64,000 nt of DNA from Halomonas almeriensis (GTDB lineage Bacteria > Pseudomonadota > Gammaproteobacteria > Pseudomonadales > Halomonadaceae), in NCBI RefSeq assembly GCF_030409235.1, contig NZ_JAUFPO010000004.1, forward strand, positions 62,001-126,000. The letters are read 5' to 3'. Positions within the stretch are counted from its first letter, which is position 1. Each line of letters starts with the position of its first letter. Below are positions 27,254 through 37,034 of the stretch, piece by piece. Under the pieces are notes generated by a model. It made no database searches and was not told the DNA's origin. It saw only the letters and a program-made list of their open reading frames with translations. The position numbers and the translations under genes are program-made.

Positions 27254-27416
27254 TTTACCTGCTCCTCTTTTTATTTATCGTTGGTTGGCCGTGGCCCAAG
27301 CTTCGTCTCTTGCATTTTTCTGTGTGGATGCTTTCAGCATTTTTCAAATACACCCTAGAATTGGTTGATCCGGGAGGGATAGTGCCAGTTCAAGGTATTC
27401 AATGGCACCAGGGTAG

Positions 27417-28080
27417 CCCGGATATTGCACCAGCGCTGCGACGTTGGTCTGCTGAGTGACCCGGCCAGCTCGTCACGCCAGTTTTAGCGAATATTGATCA
27501 TTTTTTGATCGATGTCCCGGCAACAAGGCGCACTGCTCCCTACCCACAGTGTTTATACCGTGCTGCGGACAGCACCGCACCGGTCATCCCGGCACCAGCT
27601 TGCAAGCGAGCATACGGAATAGGTCCTGATCGGGGTAGTGACTGCTCAGCATCAGGCGGACGAGACGGGTATTGCGGATTACCGCGCCACCGATCTTCAG
27701 CAACTTCAGGCGCAGGGTGGTGACCTGGGCCGTGGCGTAGGCGGTGCGCTTCAGATACACCCGGCGCAGCCGTTCCAGCAGCAGATAGGCCAGGCCGGCC
27801 AGCAGCAGCCGGTACTGGTTGGGCCACCCGTCATGGCAGCTGGTGCGATCCGAAAACAACCACTGCTGTTCCTTGATGCGGTTCTCCATGTCGCCGCGCG
27901 GGCAGTAGCGATGGTCGTACTGCGGGCTACCATGCAGGTTGGTCACTACGTAGCGGGTGTTGAAGCCCCGATGGCTGGTCTCGGCCTTGACCACCACCTT
28001 GCGTCGCGGGCGCTTCCAGCTGTGAGCAGCATAGTGGATGCGGCCAAAGTGGCGCTGCTTGGTCCGCTCGGCCTCCCAGC
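27417..28080 (-). mobile_element. IS1380-like element, truncated copy
   Basis: 664 bp nearly identical, without indels, to the first 664 bp of the complete copy at 29876. The end beginning CCCGGATATTGCACC is intact. The other end is lost where the element abuts a GMC oxidoreductase remnant at 28081. It holds the C-terminal half of the transposase. Confidence 0.88.
27594..28080 (-). pseudogene. IS1380-like transposase, C-terminal fragment
   Basis: Encodes the end of the transposase (HFGRIHYAAHSWKRPRRK through RNTRLVRLMLSSHYPDQDLF), differing from the second copy by a few substitutions such as GGAVIRN for GGVVIRN. The N-terminal half and the promoter are missing, so it is inactive. Confidence 0.85.
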
Positions 28081-28518
28081 CGTATCACCAGCCCTGATCC
28101 CAGTGTCTACCCTTCGATTCGTGCCAACTATCTCAGCACCGAAGAAGACTGCAGAGTCGCCGTGGATGACATCAATGTCGCGAGACGTATCGCTGGGCAA
28201 GCGCCTTTGGTATCGGTCATCACAGAGGAATATGTTCCCGGAGCTCATTATCAGAGTGACGACCCCTTGCTCGAGGCGGCTCGTCAGCATAGCCAGACCA
28301 TCTACCACCCCGTAGGCACCTGCAAGATGGGCCAGGATGCCATGGCGGTAGTAGATGACAGGTTGCGTGTGCACGGGCTTGATGGGTTGCGTGTGGTGGA
28401 TGCATCGATCATGCCGGTGATTGTGTCCGGCAATACCAATGCCCCCACCATCATGATTGCCGAGAAAGCCGCCGATATGATCAAGGCAGCTCATTCATCG
28501 CATGCGCGTGCCTCCTGA
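28081..28518 (+). pseudogene. GMC oxidoreductase, C-terminal remnant
   Basis: 146 codons in frame from the IS boundary to TGA. The sequence PDPSVYPSIRANYLSTEED, then IYHPVGTCKMG with the catalytic histidine region, VVDDRLRVHGLDGLRVVDAS and SGNTNAPTIMIAEKAADMI is the standard GMC C-terminus (choline dehydrogenase-like alcohol dehydrogenases). About three quarters of the gene, including the FAD-binding N-terminus, is missing on the IS side. The deletion was presumably made by the IS copy it joins. Confidence 0.9.
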
Positions 28519-28728
28519 TAGAGGGGCTGGCTGGCCTCAAGGCTATCCGGAAACTGGCCCTAATCTCTCTTGTGAAACCCAGGCAGCATGGTGCTCGTGA
28601 CGGCTGGTACTGCCCGGGATTGATGTCACGCCGAATTTCCCTCTCATGCGTTCATTTTCTCATCAATAAGGGGCGCTCCGTATCAGTGAAAGTGCGGAAG
28701 GGCGTCCCGTGACTTGTAAGGTGGCGAT

Positions 28729-29793
28729 ATGACTCGTCGAGACGCTGATCGCGCAACCGATATGTCGACCCTCCCGCACAAGCGGAGCTTGCCCCGGAGC
28801 CTGGCGCTCCTGCAGAGCATCATGCCGGGGCTAATGATCTGCATCACCATTGCTCTGGCAACCACGTTCATTGCCGACCACTACGGCGGCCCTACATTGC
28901 TTTATGCCTTGCTGTTCGGCATGACCCTGCATTTTCTTTCGGAGGAGGGACGCTGTCTGGCCGGAGTAGAATTCGCTGCCAAGCGGGTACTGCGTCTCGG
29001 AGTTGCGCTGCTGGGAGTGCGTATTACCATCGAGCAGGTTGCCGAGCTTGGCATCGGACCGGTGTTGACCGTGGTCTGTGGTGTCATGCTGACCATTGCT
29101 CTCGGGGCCATACTGGCGCGACTGATGGGCCTCGACAGGGATATGGGGTTGTTGACCGGCGGCTCGGTGGCGATCTGCGGGGCTTCGGCAGCGTTAGCAT
29201 TGTCGGCGGTGATGCCGCGTCATGCTACCCATGAGCGCAACACCATAATGACCGTGGTGGGTGTTACCACTCTGTCCACCATGGCCATGGTGACCTATCC
29301 ATTGATCGTCGGTCTGCTGGGTCTGGATGACACCGAGGCGGGCATCTTCCTTGGTGGCACCATCCACGATGTGGCTCAGGTCGTTGGTGCGGGCTATATG
29401 ATCTCCGAGGGTACCGGTGATGTCTCGACCTTCGTCAAACTGTTACGGGTGGCGATGCTGGTCCCGGCGGTGATGGTCTTCATGTTCCTGTTTCGACGTC
29501 ACCGCCATGAAGAGGACAGTGGCAAGGTGCCGATGTTGCCAGGCTTCCTGATGGCCTTCGTCGGCCTGGTGGTCATCAACAGCCTTGGCTGGATTCCACC
29601 GACTATCACCGAGGGGTTTACCGATCTGTCACGCTGGTGCCTGGTGACGGCCATTGCCGCGCTGGGTATCAAGACCTCCTTTCAGAAGCTGGCCGTGGTG
29701 GGGTGGAAGCCGGTGATCCTGATGGTATCGGAGACCCTTTTCCTGCTGCTGTTGGTACTGGCTTGTATCTATTTCGACTTGGCAAGCCTTTGA
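28729..29793 (+). CDS. yeiH: YeiH-family putative sulfate/anion exporter
   Basis: 354 residues with about 10 hydrophobic helices. Family segments are LLYALLFGMTLHFLSEEGR, KRVLRLGVALLGVRIT, GGSVAICGASAALALSAVMP, GTIHDVAQVVGAGYMIS and TAIAALGIKTSF. The ATG has AAGGTGG 6 bp upstream. YeiH/UPF0324 proteins are found beside sulfonate pathways and are proposed to export sulfate or sulfite. Since the TauE/SafE gene in this window is frameshifted, this protein could be the working sulfur-anion exporter. It lies between two IS1380-like copies in the same orientation. Confidence 0.85.
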   Translation: MTRRDADRATDMSTLPHKRSLPRSLALLQSIMPGLMICITIALATTFIADHYGGPTLLYALLFGMTLHFLSEEGRCLAGVEFAAKRVLRLGVALLGVRITIEQVAELGIGPVLTVVCGVMLTIALGAILARLMGLDRDMGLLTGGSVAICGASAALALSAVMPRHATHERNTIMTVVGVTTLSTMAMVTYPLIVGLLGLDDTEAGIFLGGTIHDVAQVVGAGYMISEGTGDVSTFVKLLRVAMLVPAVMVFMFLFRRHRHEEDSGKVPMLPGFLMAFVGLVVINSLGWIPPTITEGFTDLSRWCLVTAIAALGIKTSFQKLAVVGWKPVILMVSETLFLLLLVLACIYFDLASL

Positions 29794-29818
29794 TGCCACC
29801 CGTGGAAAGCAAAATGGG

Positions 29819-29856
29819 ATCCCCCGCCATCTCGAGGTTGATAGAAGGCGGGGGAT
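29819..29856 (+). terminator. Hairpin downstream of yeiH
   Basis: ATCCCCCGCC and GGCGGGGGAT form a 10-bp stem with an 18-base loop, 26 bp after the yeiH stop. It is followed by ATTCACGTTTT, a weak U-rich tail. Confidence 0.55.
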
Positions 29857-29875
29857 ATTCACGTTTTGCCCCTAG

Positions 29876-31439
29876 CCCGGATATTGCACCAGCGCTGCGA
29901 CGTTGGTCTGCTGAGTGACCCGGCCAGCTCGTCACGCCAGTTTTAGCGAATATTGATCATTTTTTGATCGATGTCCCGGCAACAAGGCGCACTGCTCCCT
30001 ACCCACAGTGTTTATACCGTGCCGCGGACAGCACCGCACCGGTCATCTCGGCACCAGCTTGCAAGCGAGCATACGGAATAGGTCCTGATCGGGGTAGTGA
30101 CTGCTCAGCATCAGGCGGACGAGACGGGTATTGCGGATTACCACGCCACCGATCTTCAGCAACTTCAGGCGCAGGGTGGTGACCTGGGCCGTGGCGTAGG
30201 CGGTGCGCTTCAGATACACCCGGCGCAGCCGTTCCAGCAGCAGATAGGCCAGGCCGGCCAGCAGCAGCCGGTACTGGTTGGGCCACCCGTCATGGCAGCT
30301 GGTGCGATCCGAAAACAACCACTGCTGTTCCTTGATGCGGTTCTCCATGTCGCCGCGCGGGCAGTAGCGATGGTCGTACTGCGGGCTACCATGCAGGTTG
30401 GTCACTACGTAGCGGGTGTTGAAGCCCCGGTGGCTGGTCTCGGCCTTGACCACCACCTTGCGTCGCGGGCGCTTCCAGCTGTGAGCAGCATAGTGGATGC
30501 GCCCAAAGTGGCGCTGCTTGGTCCGCTCGGCCTCCCAGCGGATGGCCGATTCATAGTGAATATCGAGTGACAGCTTCTCGAGGCGGCTGTTGGTGGCCAG
30601 GCCGACGATATACTCGACGCCATGTCGCTCACACCAGTTGGGGATCATCGGCCGACAGAAGCCACTGTCGCCACGGAAGACGACCTTCACCTCGGGCCAG
30701 GCCTGACGCAGGCGCCGGACCAGCAGGGCGAGGATGGCGCCGGCATGGTAGGTCGCATCGCGATAGATCGGGCGCAGGTAGCTGACCAGCAGCTGCTGGC
30801 CACAGAAGACGTAGAGAGGAAGAAAGCAGTACCCGTCGTAGAAGCCGGAGAAATGCCGGCCGAGTTGCTCGCCATGCAGGGGGCGTCGGTGGCGTCGACG
30901 TCCAGGATCAGGCGCTTCTTCGGCGGCCGTCGAAAGGAGCGGATGAACTGCTCAACGATCTCCTCCTGAATGGCCACCGCCCATTGGCGACTGGCCTGCT
31001 GTTCGAAACGACATAGCGTCGATTGGCTGGCCAGCACACCCTCGGTATCGACCGCCGTCTGTAGGGCGATATCACGGCGCAGGGCATGATGATCGTTGAG
31101 ATCTTCGTAGCCCAGCGCCAGGCCGAAAATCCGCTGCCGAAGCATGGTCTCGGCCCGGTGCTGACAACGGCGAGAGGCGCGAGCATCATCCAGTCGGCGT
31201 GCAATGGCGCGAGTCAGGCCCATCTCGCGATCCAGTTGGCGGAGCAGCAAGGCGCCGCCATCGGAGGTGATCTCACCGCCGTCGAAACTGGCAGTGATCT
31301 CACGGCCCTTGCAGCGTGGAAAAGAGGTGGTGGACGTGGTACATTTTGTCATGGCGGCTGTTTCGGTAGATTCTTGGTTAGGCTCTTGAATTTTAACCGA
31401 TTTTCAGCCGCCTTTTTTATGTCTGGTGCAATTTCCGGG
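29876..31439 (-). mobile_element. IS1380-like insertion sequence, full length (1564 bp)
   Basis: Terminal inverted repeats CCCGGATATTGCACC and GGTGCAATTTCCGGG differ at one position. CTAG flanks both ends (29872-29875 and 31440-31443), consistent with a 4-bp target duplication, although the palindromic CTAG could also be a target preference. The single transposase gene is frameshifted. Confidence 0.9.
30043..31352 (-). pseudogene. IS1380-like transposase with a one-base frameshift
   Basis: The N-terminal frame (from MTKCTTSTTSFPRCKG) carries SFDGGEITSDGGALLLRQLD and LILDVDATDAP, the first DDE aspartate region. The frame is then lost at a C run (30879-30883 on the + strand as G5), where one C is missing relative to the expected DAPLHGEQLG. 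The remainder is intact in the other frame, with VVFRGDSGF and RGDMENRIKEQQ. The whole protein would be about 435 residues, normal for the family. This copy is probably inactive. Confidence 0.85.
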
Positions 31440-31443
31440 CTAG

Positions 31444-31834
31444 CCGCCCTGCAAGAACTGGTGGCCGATCGGGGTGCAACTGCTGATGCCTGGTTGATGA
31501 AGGAGAAGCTTCGGTGGATCCAGCAGGCCTCGACACCGCGTGCTGCCCGCTGGCGTATTACGAACTACCTCAAGGTGTGCGGGAGGCGATCACCGATCAG
31601 CCACTGCTGAAGCCCATGGGGAAGGCCCTGACCACGCTTGAACGGCATACCGAGCAGGTCGTGAGGCGCTGGATAACGGGGCTGACCAACGCGCGCCTGG
31701 AAGGTATGAATGGCTTATTCCAAGCAGCCCGGCCACGTGCACGCGGCTACCGGAACGAGGTCAACTTCATCGCGATGATCTATCTGATCGGCAGTCCCGT
31801 GGGGCGCCTGCTCGATCAGACCAAATCCACATGA
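31444..31834 (+). pseudogene. ISL3-family transposase, C-terminal remnant
   Basis: Two frames give the end of an ISL3-type transposase: DAWLMKEKLRWIQ then, after a frameshift near 31570, TTLERHTEQVVRRWITGL, LEGMNGLFQAARPRARGY and FIAMIYLIGSPVG. The 5' part is absent, cut by the IS1380-like element. Its right end overlaps and interrupts an IS3-type orfA. Confidence 0.75.
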
Positions 31835-32133
31835 TGTGACGAAGAACCCTTTTTTAGGATCTCGACCTCCAGCTCCTTGCGTTCCAGCTGTTTACGGAGC
31901 TTACGGTTCTCTCGCTCCAGGTCTTTTTGGCTCTTCGAAGGCCCCTGATTGGAGACAAGCTTCTTATCTGGCTTGGTGGTTGACACGTGTTCTCTCCTCC
32001 ATCGCTCCAGGACACTGGCAGGTACGTCGAACTTGGCTGCGATAGCGGCCTGTGAGTCGGCCGTTTCCAAGGAGCACTGAACCACATGCCGCTTGAATTC
32101 GGGCGTATAACGCCGACGTGTACGAAGAATCAT
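31816..32133 (-). pseudogene. IS3-family OrfA, truncated
   Basis: 105 codons. The N-terminus has the IS3 OrfA helix-turn-helix (RRRYTPEFKRHVVQCSLE, then PASVLERWRREHV) and the leucine zipper (LERENRKLRKQLERKELEVE). After ILKKG the sequence becomes HHVDLV, which is ISL3 DNA read in reverse, so the ISL3 element inserted here and removed OrfB. The IS3 left end is probably near the TGTGTCTACAAAATCGGGGG at about 32160-32180. Confidence 0.8.
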
Positions 32134-32224
32134 GACACCTCTCCTCGTAGTGTAAAGGGATGTGTCTACAAAATCGGGGGCATAGCAGATAGCATTCTTC
32201 CTTATTCCTTCTTCCTTATTCGCT

Positions 32225-34079
32225 TCACCCTGACCCTTCGCTGACCAGCCACAGACTCCGGTAGGGGGCGAGTGTTGCTTCGTGGTTCCAGGGGGCCTGG
32301 GCGAGCAGGTCGTGCCACTGGCCGTGGGCCAGTTCCTGGAGTTCGAGTGGCTGGGGCCGGTCGGTGACGTTGTGCACGGCGATTAGGCGGCGGCCTTCAG
32401 CGGTCGGGCCGCGTTGCAGGGCGATCAGGCTGGGTGGCGTGTCCAGCACCCGCTGCGGTGCATCGGGGTGGAAGCAGGGCTCTTGACGCCGCGCATCCAG
32501 CATCCGGGTCAGCGACTTGAAGACTTCCCGGGTCGGGGTGGCAGGCGTTTCGAGCAGCCATTCGAGCTCGTTTCGCTGCCAGCGGCGGCGATTGATCGAG
32601 CGCAGGCGCCCGCTGCGTTCCACGCCTTCCAGGTCGTTGAGGGTCCCCGTCAGCACGTGCAGGTAGATCGCCGGAATGCCGCGCAGGCCGAGCATCAGTT
32701 GCTGGCTGCACAGGAAGCGGGGCGTCTGCCAGGCATCCGGCCCGCGACGGTTGCCCTTCATGGCGTCGAACCAGGTGATGTTGAGCTCGTAGGGGGCATC
32801 CTCCCCGTCGTCGCGGGTGCGCATGCTGGCGTAGCCGCCGAAGCGGTGCATCAGTTCGACCAGGGCATCGATGTCGTGCTGTGGCAGCCAGCCTTCCAGG
32901 GGGCGAACGCCGATGCCGTCGTGGCTTGCCGTGAAGTTCAGGAAGCTGCAGCCCGGGGGCATTTCGGGCAGGCTGGCGTAGCCAGGCCGCCAGGGTGCCG
33001 GCCTCGCCACAGGTCAGGGTGTGCAGCAGCAGGGGCGGCAGGGGAAACTGATAGACCAGATGCGCCTCGTCGGGGGATGCATCCCCGCGCCGGTGGCCGC
33101 CAGATGAGGCGGATCGACTCGATGATCGTGTTGACACGATGCATCCCCGCGCCGGGGGCCGCCAGCCGATCGAGGCCGAAATAGCTGATGCTTTCCTCGT
33201 GGGGCACATTGGTCTCGGTCAGCAGCAGGGCATCGGGGGCGACATGGTCGATGATGGTGCGCAGCAGGCGCACCACCTCGTGGGTCTGGGGCAAATGAAT
33301 GCAGGACGTAACCACCTGTTTCCAAAGATAGGCGATGGCATCCAGGCGAATCACCCTGGCGCCCTGGTCGAGATAGAACAGCAGGATGCCGATGAACTCC
33401 AGCAGCACATCCGGGTTGGCGAAATTCAGGTCGATCTGGTCTTCCGAGAAGGTCGCCCACAGGTGGCGCACTCCGCGCCGGGTCGGCACCTTGACCAGCA
33501 ATGGCGAGCTGCGCGGGCGCACGACCGCCGAGAGGTCGGTATCCGGGTCCATCTCGATGAAGTAGTCGCGGCCCGGCTGGCTGCCGGCCAGGTAGTCGGT
33601 CAACCACAGCGACTCCCGCGAGACATGATTGAGCACCAGGTCGACCCCCAGATCGAAGCGCCGGCCCAGGCGTTGGATGTCATCCCAGTCACCGAGCTCG
33701 GCATTCACCTCGCGATAGTGAATGACCAGAAACCGTCATCGCTGCTCCAGGGGAAGAAGAGCAGGATATGCACGCCGCTCAGGGTGTCGCCCAGGTGGCG
33801 GTTCAGGAAGTCCTCGAGCACCTGCAGGGGCGGCATGTCATCGGCGACCAGGCTGTCGCCGTAGCTGATCAGCTACTGGTCACGCTGGCTCCACAGGGGC
33901 ACCGGGACTGTGTCCGGCGTCGATCTGGCCGGGGCCTGGTGAGTCAGCAGGGTTTCCGGGCGGCGCAGGACTTCATCGGCCCGCGGGCCATACAGCATCT
34001 CCAGATGCTGGTGGGTGCGGCGCCGAAAATGCGCCGCACGGATCGGTGTGGAATGTGATCTGGGCATCATGGCCGCCAC
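32225..34079 (-). pseudogene. GH13_18 sugar phosphorylase-like gene, multiply disrupted
   Basis: Reassembled across frames this is a sucrose/glucosylglycerate phosphorylase-like alpha-amylase family enzyme of about 580 residues. The catalytic segments are still readable: VIRLDAIAYLWK (nucleophile), LLTETNVPHEE (acid/base) and FTASHDGIGVRP (stabiliser). The lesions are an in-frame TAG at 33873-33875 before LISYGDS, a one-base loss near 33727 (GFSVIHYRE), a 62-bp insertion-duplication at 33076-33137 and a further frameshift near 32980. The C-terminal frame ends APYRSLWLVSEGSG. With four independent lesions the gene is dead. Its substrate was probably sucrose or glucosylglycerate, compatible with an osmolyte-using halophile. 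Confidence 0.85.
33076..33165. repeat. 62-bp offset direct repeat inside the GH13_18 pseudogene
   Basis: A 28-bp unit (33076-33103) recurs at 33138-33165 with one difference (T/G). The 34 bp between carries the palindrome-like ATCGTGTTGACACGAT. The insertion is 62 bp long and breaks the reading frame. Confidence 0.85.
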
Positions 34080-34195
34080 TCTCGCGTCAGGAACCGGAAC
34101 ATCTCATGCAGATAGCATGCCAGCCTACAGGGTGGATGGCATCCGGCTCCCACCAACGCTGGTGTCCGAGAGTGGTGACCTTAGCCTCCGAAGCT

Positions 34196-34864
34196 TCAAG
34201 TGGTCTGGTCGAGGCCCATCTGCCAGAAGTCGATTTCCAGGCGGGTGGCGTCGCGGAAGATCTCCGCCAGCCGAGCGAAACGCGCCGGCGTCACCTCGGC
34301 CAGGCGGGCGTCGAGCCAGGCGATCTCGTCGCGCATGGCGGCTTGGAAGTCATCACTCGCGTACATGGCGATCCAGGCCTCGAAGGGATTGGCGTCTCCC
34401 CGCAGGGTGCTCGGTCGCGCGTTCAACCAGTTGGCAATCTCGCCGTACCCCACCAGGCAGGGCGCCAGCGCCACGTGCAGGTCGAGCAGGTCGCCGCGGC
34501 TGCCGGTGTCCAGCACATAGCGCGTGTAGGCCAGGGTAGCTCGGGCTTCGGGGAGTCTGGCCAGGTCCTCCTCGCTGATGCCCCATTCGCGGCAAAAACC
34601 TACATGCAGATCGAGCTCGACGTCGAGAATGGTCTTGAGGCCCTCGAAGGCGTGGCGCAGTTCGGCCAGGTCGTGGCTCTTGTAGGCCGCCAGGGCATAG
34701 GCGCGCGAGAAGTGAACCAGGAACAGGTAGTCTTGTTGCAGGTAGTGACGAAAGGCCTCGGGGGCCAGGTTGCCATCGCCCAGCGAACGCACGAAGTCGT
34801 GCTCGATGTAGGCGCGCCAGTCTGTCTGGCAGGCGTCGGTCAGATCGTGAAATTGGTAACCCAT
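34196..34864 (-). CDS. tenA: TenA-family thiaminase II / aminopyrimidine aminohydrolase
   Basis: 222 residues from ATG 34864, with GGAGA four bases upstream; a second ATG lies immediately before it. The TenA fold is recognisable by LAPEAFRHYLQQDYLFLVHFSRAYA (a region near residues 38-62), AFEGLKTILDVELDLH and LAPCLVGYGEIANWL, with the catalytic cysteine probably in APCLVGYGE. The enzyme salvages the pyrimidine of thiamine breakdown products. A TPP riboswitch lies directly upstream, confirming thiamine control. No other thi gene is adjacent. Confidence 0.92.
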   Translation of the reverse strand: MGYQFHDLTDACQTDWRAYIEHDFVRSLGDGNLAPEAFRHYLQQDYLFLVHFSRAYALAAYKSHDLAELRHAFEGLKTILDVELDLHVGFCREWGISEEDLARLPEARATLAYTRYVLDTGSRGDLLDLHVALAPCLVGYGEIANWLNARPSTLRGDANPFEAWIAMYASDDFQAAMRDEIAWLDARLAEVTPARFARLAEIFRDATRLEIDFWQMGLDQTT

Positions 34865-34984
34865 CATGTCTCCGGTGTCGGGATCCGGCATGTGGGCGCA
34901 GCGAAACGAGCGGGCAGGACGACCGGTATCAGCGGCACCGGGCGCTGCGCTTGATTCCCTACGCCGGTTTACGGGCGACCATGG

Positions 34985-35082
34985 GTCGCCGCCACCCGGA
35001 TCAGGTTCCACGGGATCAACGCTGTGCCCCTGAGGGCGAGCGTCATCTCAGCCGGTGTAACCGGCACCCCGTCAAGCGAGAG
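34985..35082 (-). promoter_or_regulatory. TPP riboswitch (THI element) upstream of tenA
   Basis: On the minus strand the conserved pieces appear in order: GACGGGGTGCCGG (35061-35073), then CCGGCTGAGATGA, and CCCGTGGAACCTGATCCGGGT (34995-35015). These are the two sensor arms of the thi box. A hairpin-forming GGCGACC...GGTCGCC segment follows toward the tenA start and could be the expression platform. Confidence 0.93.
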
Positions 35083-35120
35083 CCTCTACTCTAACACCTC
35101 GTCGAGGCTTGAACAGGGGG

Positions 35121-37034
35121 TCAGGGGCCAGTGGCGGACTCCTTCTTTTCACCCGGTGCCAGAGACCAGTCGCCGGCAAAGGATTGCAACGGCATGGCGC
35201 GGCGGTATTCCGCGGGCGGCGGCGTTAGCTCGGCCGCGTCCTCCAACGGAGCCTGACCGGCCAGGTGGCTCAGCACGGCGGGGATCGAGGTCTCGCTGGG
35301 CACCAGCAGAAGGCCGCGTCGGCGCAGGCGTTGGCCGATGGTCAGGCTGCTGCTGAAGCGTACCAGGGGTGCGGCGAGCAGCAGGCCCAGCCAGATGGGC
35401 GTCAACCACCAGAAGAAGCCGGGGGTGTACCACCAGGTCACGCCTGCCCAGATGGTGCCCACCAGAGTGCCGGGCCAGGTGTAGCGAATGGCGTCCCGCC
35501 AGGGCAGGGCGCGCCCCTCGCGGGGCTGGGCATTCCAGGCCACAGTGCGGCCGCACAGCACCTCCACCACGAAACGGCTGTGAAAGACCATCATCAGGGG
35601 CGCGATCAGGATGGCGAACAGGGCTTCCAGGAGGGCGCTGGCGAGCAGTCGGGCGCGCCCGCCGAACGCTGCCGCCGACTGTCGCCAGACCAGGGCCACG
35701 CCGAGCACCTTGGGCATCAGCAGCATCGCCAGGGTGCCGCCCAGCAAGGGCATGATGAGATTGGGCGGAGAGATCGGCCAGTCCGGAAACAGCTGGGCGT
35801 CGGAGGTGAAGAAGTTGGGATCGATCAGTGCATGCAGCAGCGCATCGGCGGTGCTGACGACGAGTATCGCCAGCCATACCAGGGATGACAGGTAGGCCAG
35901 GGCACCGCACAGGAAATGCACCCGGCTGACCATGTGCAAGCCGCTGCCGCCCAGCAGTCGCAGATGCTGCAGGTTGCCCTGGACCCAGCGGCGATCGCGC
36001 TTCGCGTAGTCGAGGATATGGCTCGGCATCTCCTCGAAGCTGCCGCCCAGGTCGGTGCGCATGCGCACCTCCCAGCCCGCGCGGCGCAGCAGGGCGGCCT
36101 CGACGAAGTCGTGGCTTAGGATATCGCCGCCCAGCGGAGGCCGGCCGGGCAATTCGGGCAGGCCGCAATGGGCGGTGAAGGCCGCGACGCGCAGGATGGC
36201 GTTATGACCGAAGTAGTTGGCGGCATCGGATTGCCAGAAACTTAGACCGGTGGCCAGCATGGGCGAGTAGACGGCGGCGGCGAACTGGTTGGCGCGCCCG
36301 AACAGGCTGTCCTGGCGAACCGGGATGGGCACGGTCTGCAGTATGCCTAGGTTCGGGTTGGCTTCCATCTGCGCTATCATCTGGTGAATGGTGTCGCCGC
36401 TCATCAGGCTGTCGGCATCGAGTACCAGCATGAAGTCGTAATGGGCGCCCCAGCGCTCGCAGAAGTCCCCGAGGTTGCCTGCCTTGCGTCCGGCATTGCT
36501 GTCGCGGTGGCGGTAATGCAGCCGGCAGTGGTCGGCCAGTCGCTGTTGCAAGGCTGCCATGGCTGCCTGCTCGCGGGCGATGCAGTCGGCATCGGTGCTG
36601 TCGCTGAGCACGAAGGCCTCGATGCGTCGCGCGGCGGTCTGAGGCGGCAGGTCACGGCAGGTGGCCTCAAGGCCCGCCGCCACGCGTTCGACATCCTCGT
36701 TGTGGATCGGCATGACCAGGGCCGTGACCGAGTGGGCCGTGTCCGGCGGTTGGGGTTCGCCGGCCCGGGCCAGGCTGAGTGGGTCGCGGTGCATGATCGA
36801 CAGCGCAAAACCGATAAGGCCACTCCAGAAGGCGACCGCAATCCAGCCGAAGGTCACCGTGAACAACGCCATCACCGCCAGTTCGAGTGGCGTCAGGCCG
36901 CCGACATGGAGAATGCGGAACATGGTCCACAGGCCAAGCATCGTGGTGGCGGCCACCAGCAGCGCGAAAATCAGCCGCCGGGTGCGCCGGAAGGGGACAG
37001 GAGCCACCATGGCCCGGGACTCAGCGGCGCTCAT
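35121..37034 (-). CDS. opgH: Osmoregulated periplasmic glucan glucosyltransferase
   Basis: About 637 residues. An inner-membrane GT2 processive glucosyltransferase that makes the beta-glucan backbone from UDP-glucose. Visible features: N-terminal helices, the GT2 core with VLDADSLMSGD (DxD), and RRDRRWVQGNLQHL, equivalent to the QxxRW motif (RRWVQGN), then several C-terminal helices. The start is uncertain: the gene overlaps the opgG stop, with in-frame ATGs at 37049, 37034 and 37010 and no clear ribosome site. It is shorter than E. coli OpgH (about 850 residues) mainly at the N-terminus. Opg glucans matter for osmotic adaptation. Confidence 0.9.
   Translation of the reverse strand: MSAAESRAMVAPVPFRRTRRLIFALLVAATTMLGLWTMFRILHVGGLTPLELAVMALFTVTFGWIAVAFWSGLIGFALSIMHRDPLSLARAGEPQPPDTAHSVTALVMPIHNEDVERVAAGLEATCRDLPPQTAARRIEAFVLSDSTDADCIAREQAAMAALQQRLADHCRLHYRHRDSNAGRKAGNLGDFCERWGAHYDFMLVLDADSLMSGDTIHQMIAQMEANPNLGILQTVPIPVRQDSLFGRANQFAAAVYSPMLATGLSFWQSDAANYFGHNAILRVAAFTAHCGLPELPGRPPLGGDILSHDFVEAALLRRAGWEVRMRTDLGGSFEEMPSHILDYAKRDRRWVQGNLQHLRLLGGSGLHMVSRVHFLCGALAYLSSLVWLAILVVSTADALLHALIDPNFFTSDAQLFPDWPISPPNLIMPLLGGTLAMLLMPKVLGVALVWRQSAAAFGGRARLLASALLEALFAILIAPLMMVFHSRFVVEVLCGRTVAWNAQPREGRALPWRDAIRYTWPGTLVGTIWAGVTWWYTPGFFWWLTPIWLGLLLAAPLVRFSSSLTIGQRLRRRGLLLVPSETSIPAVLSHLAGQAPLEDAAELTPPPAEYRRAMPLQSFAGDWSLAPGEKKESATGP

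Noticed and set aside
30043..31352. Programmed frameshifting in the IS1380-like transposase
   Set aside because: I know of no such mechanism in IS1380 elements, and the break is a simple one-base loss in a C run; mutation is the simpler reading.
35061..35082. Cobalamin or other riboswitch
   Set aside because: The conserved blocks match the thi box, and the downstream gene is tenA.
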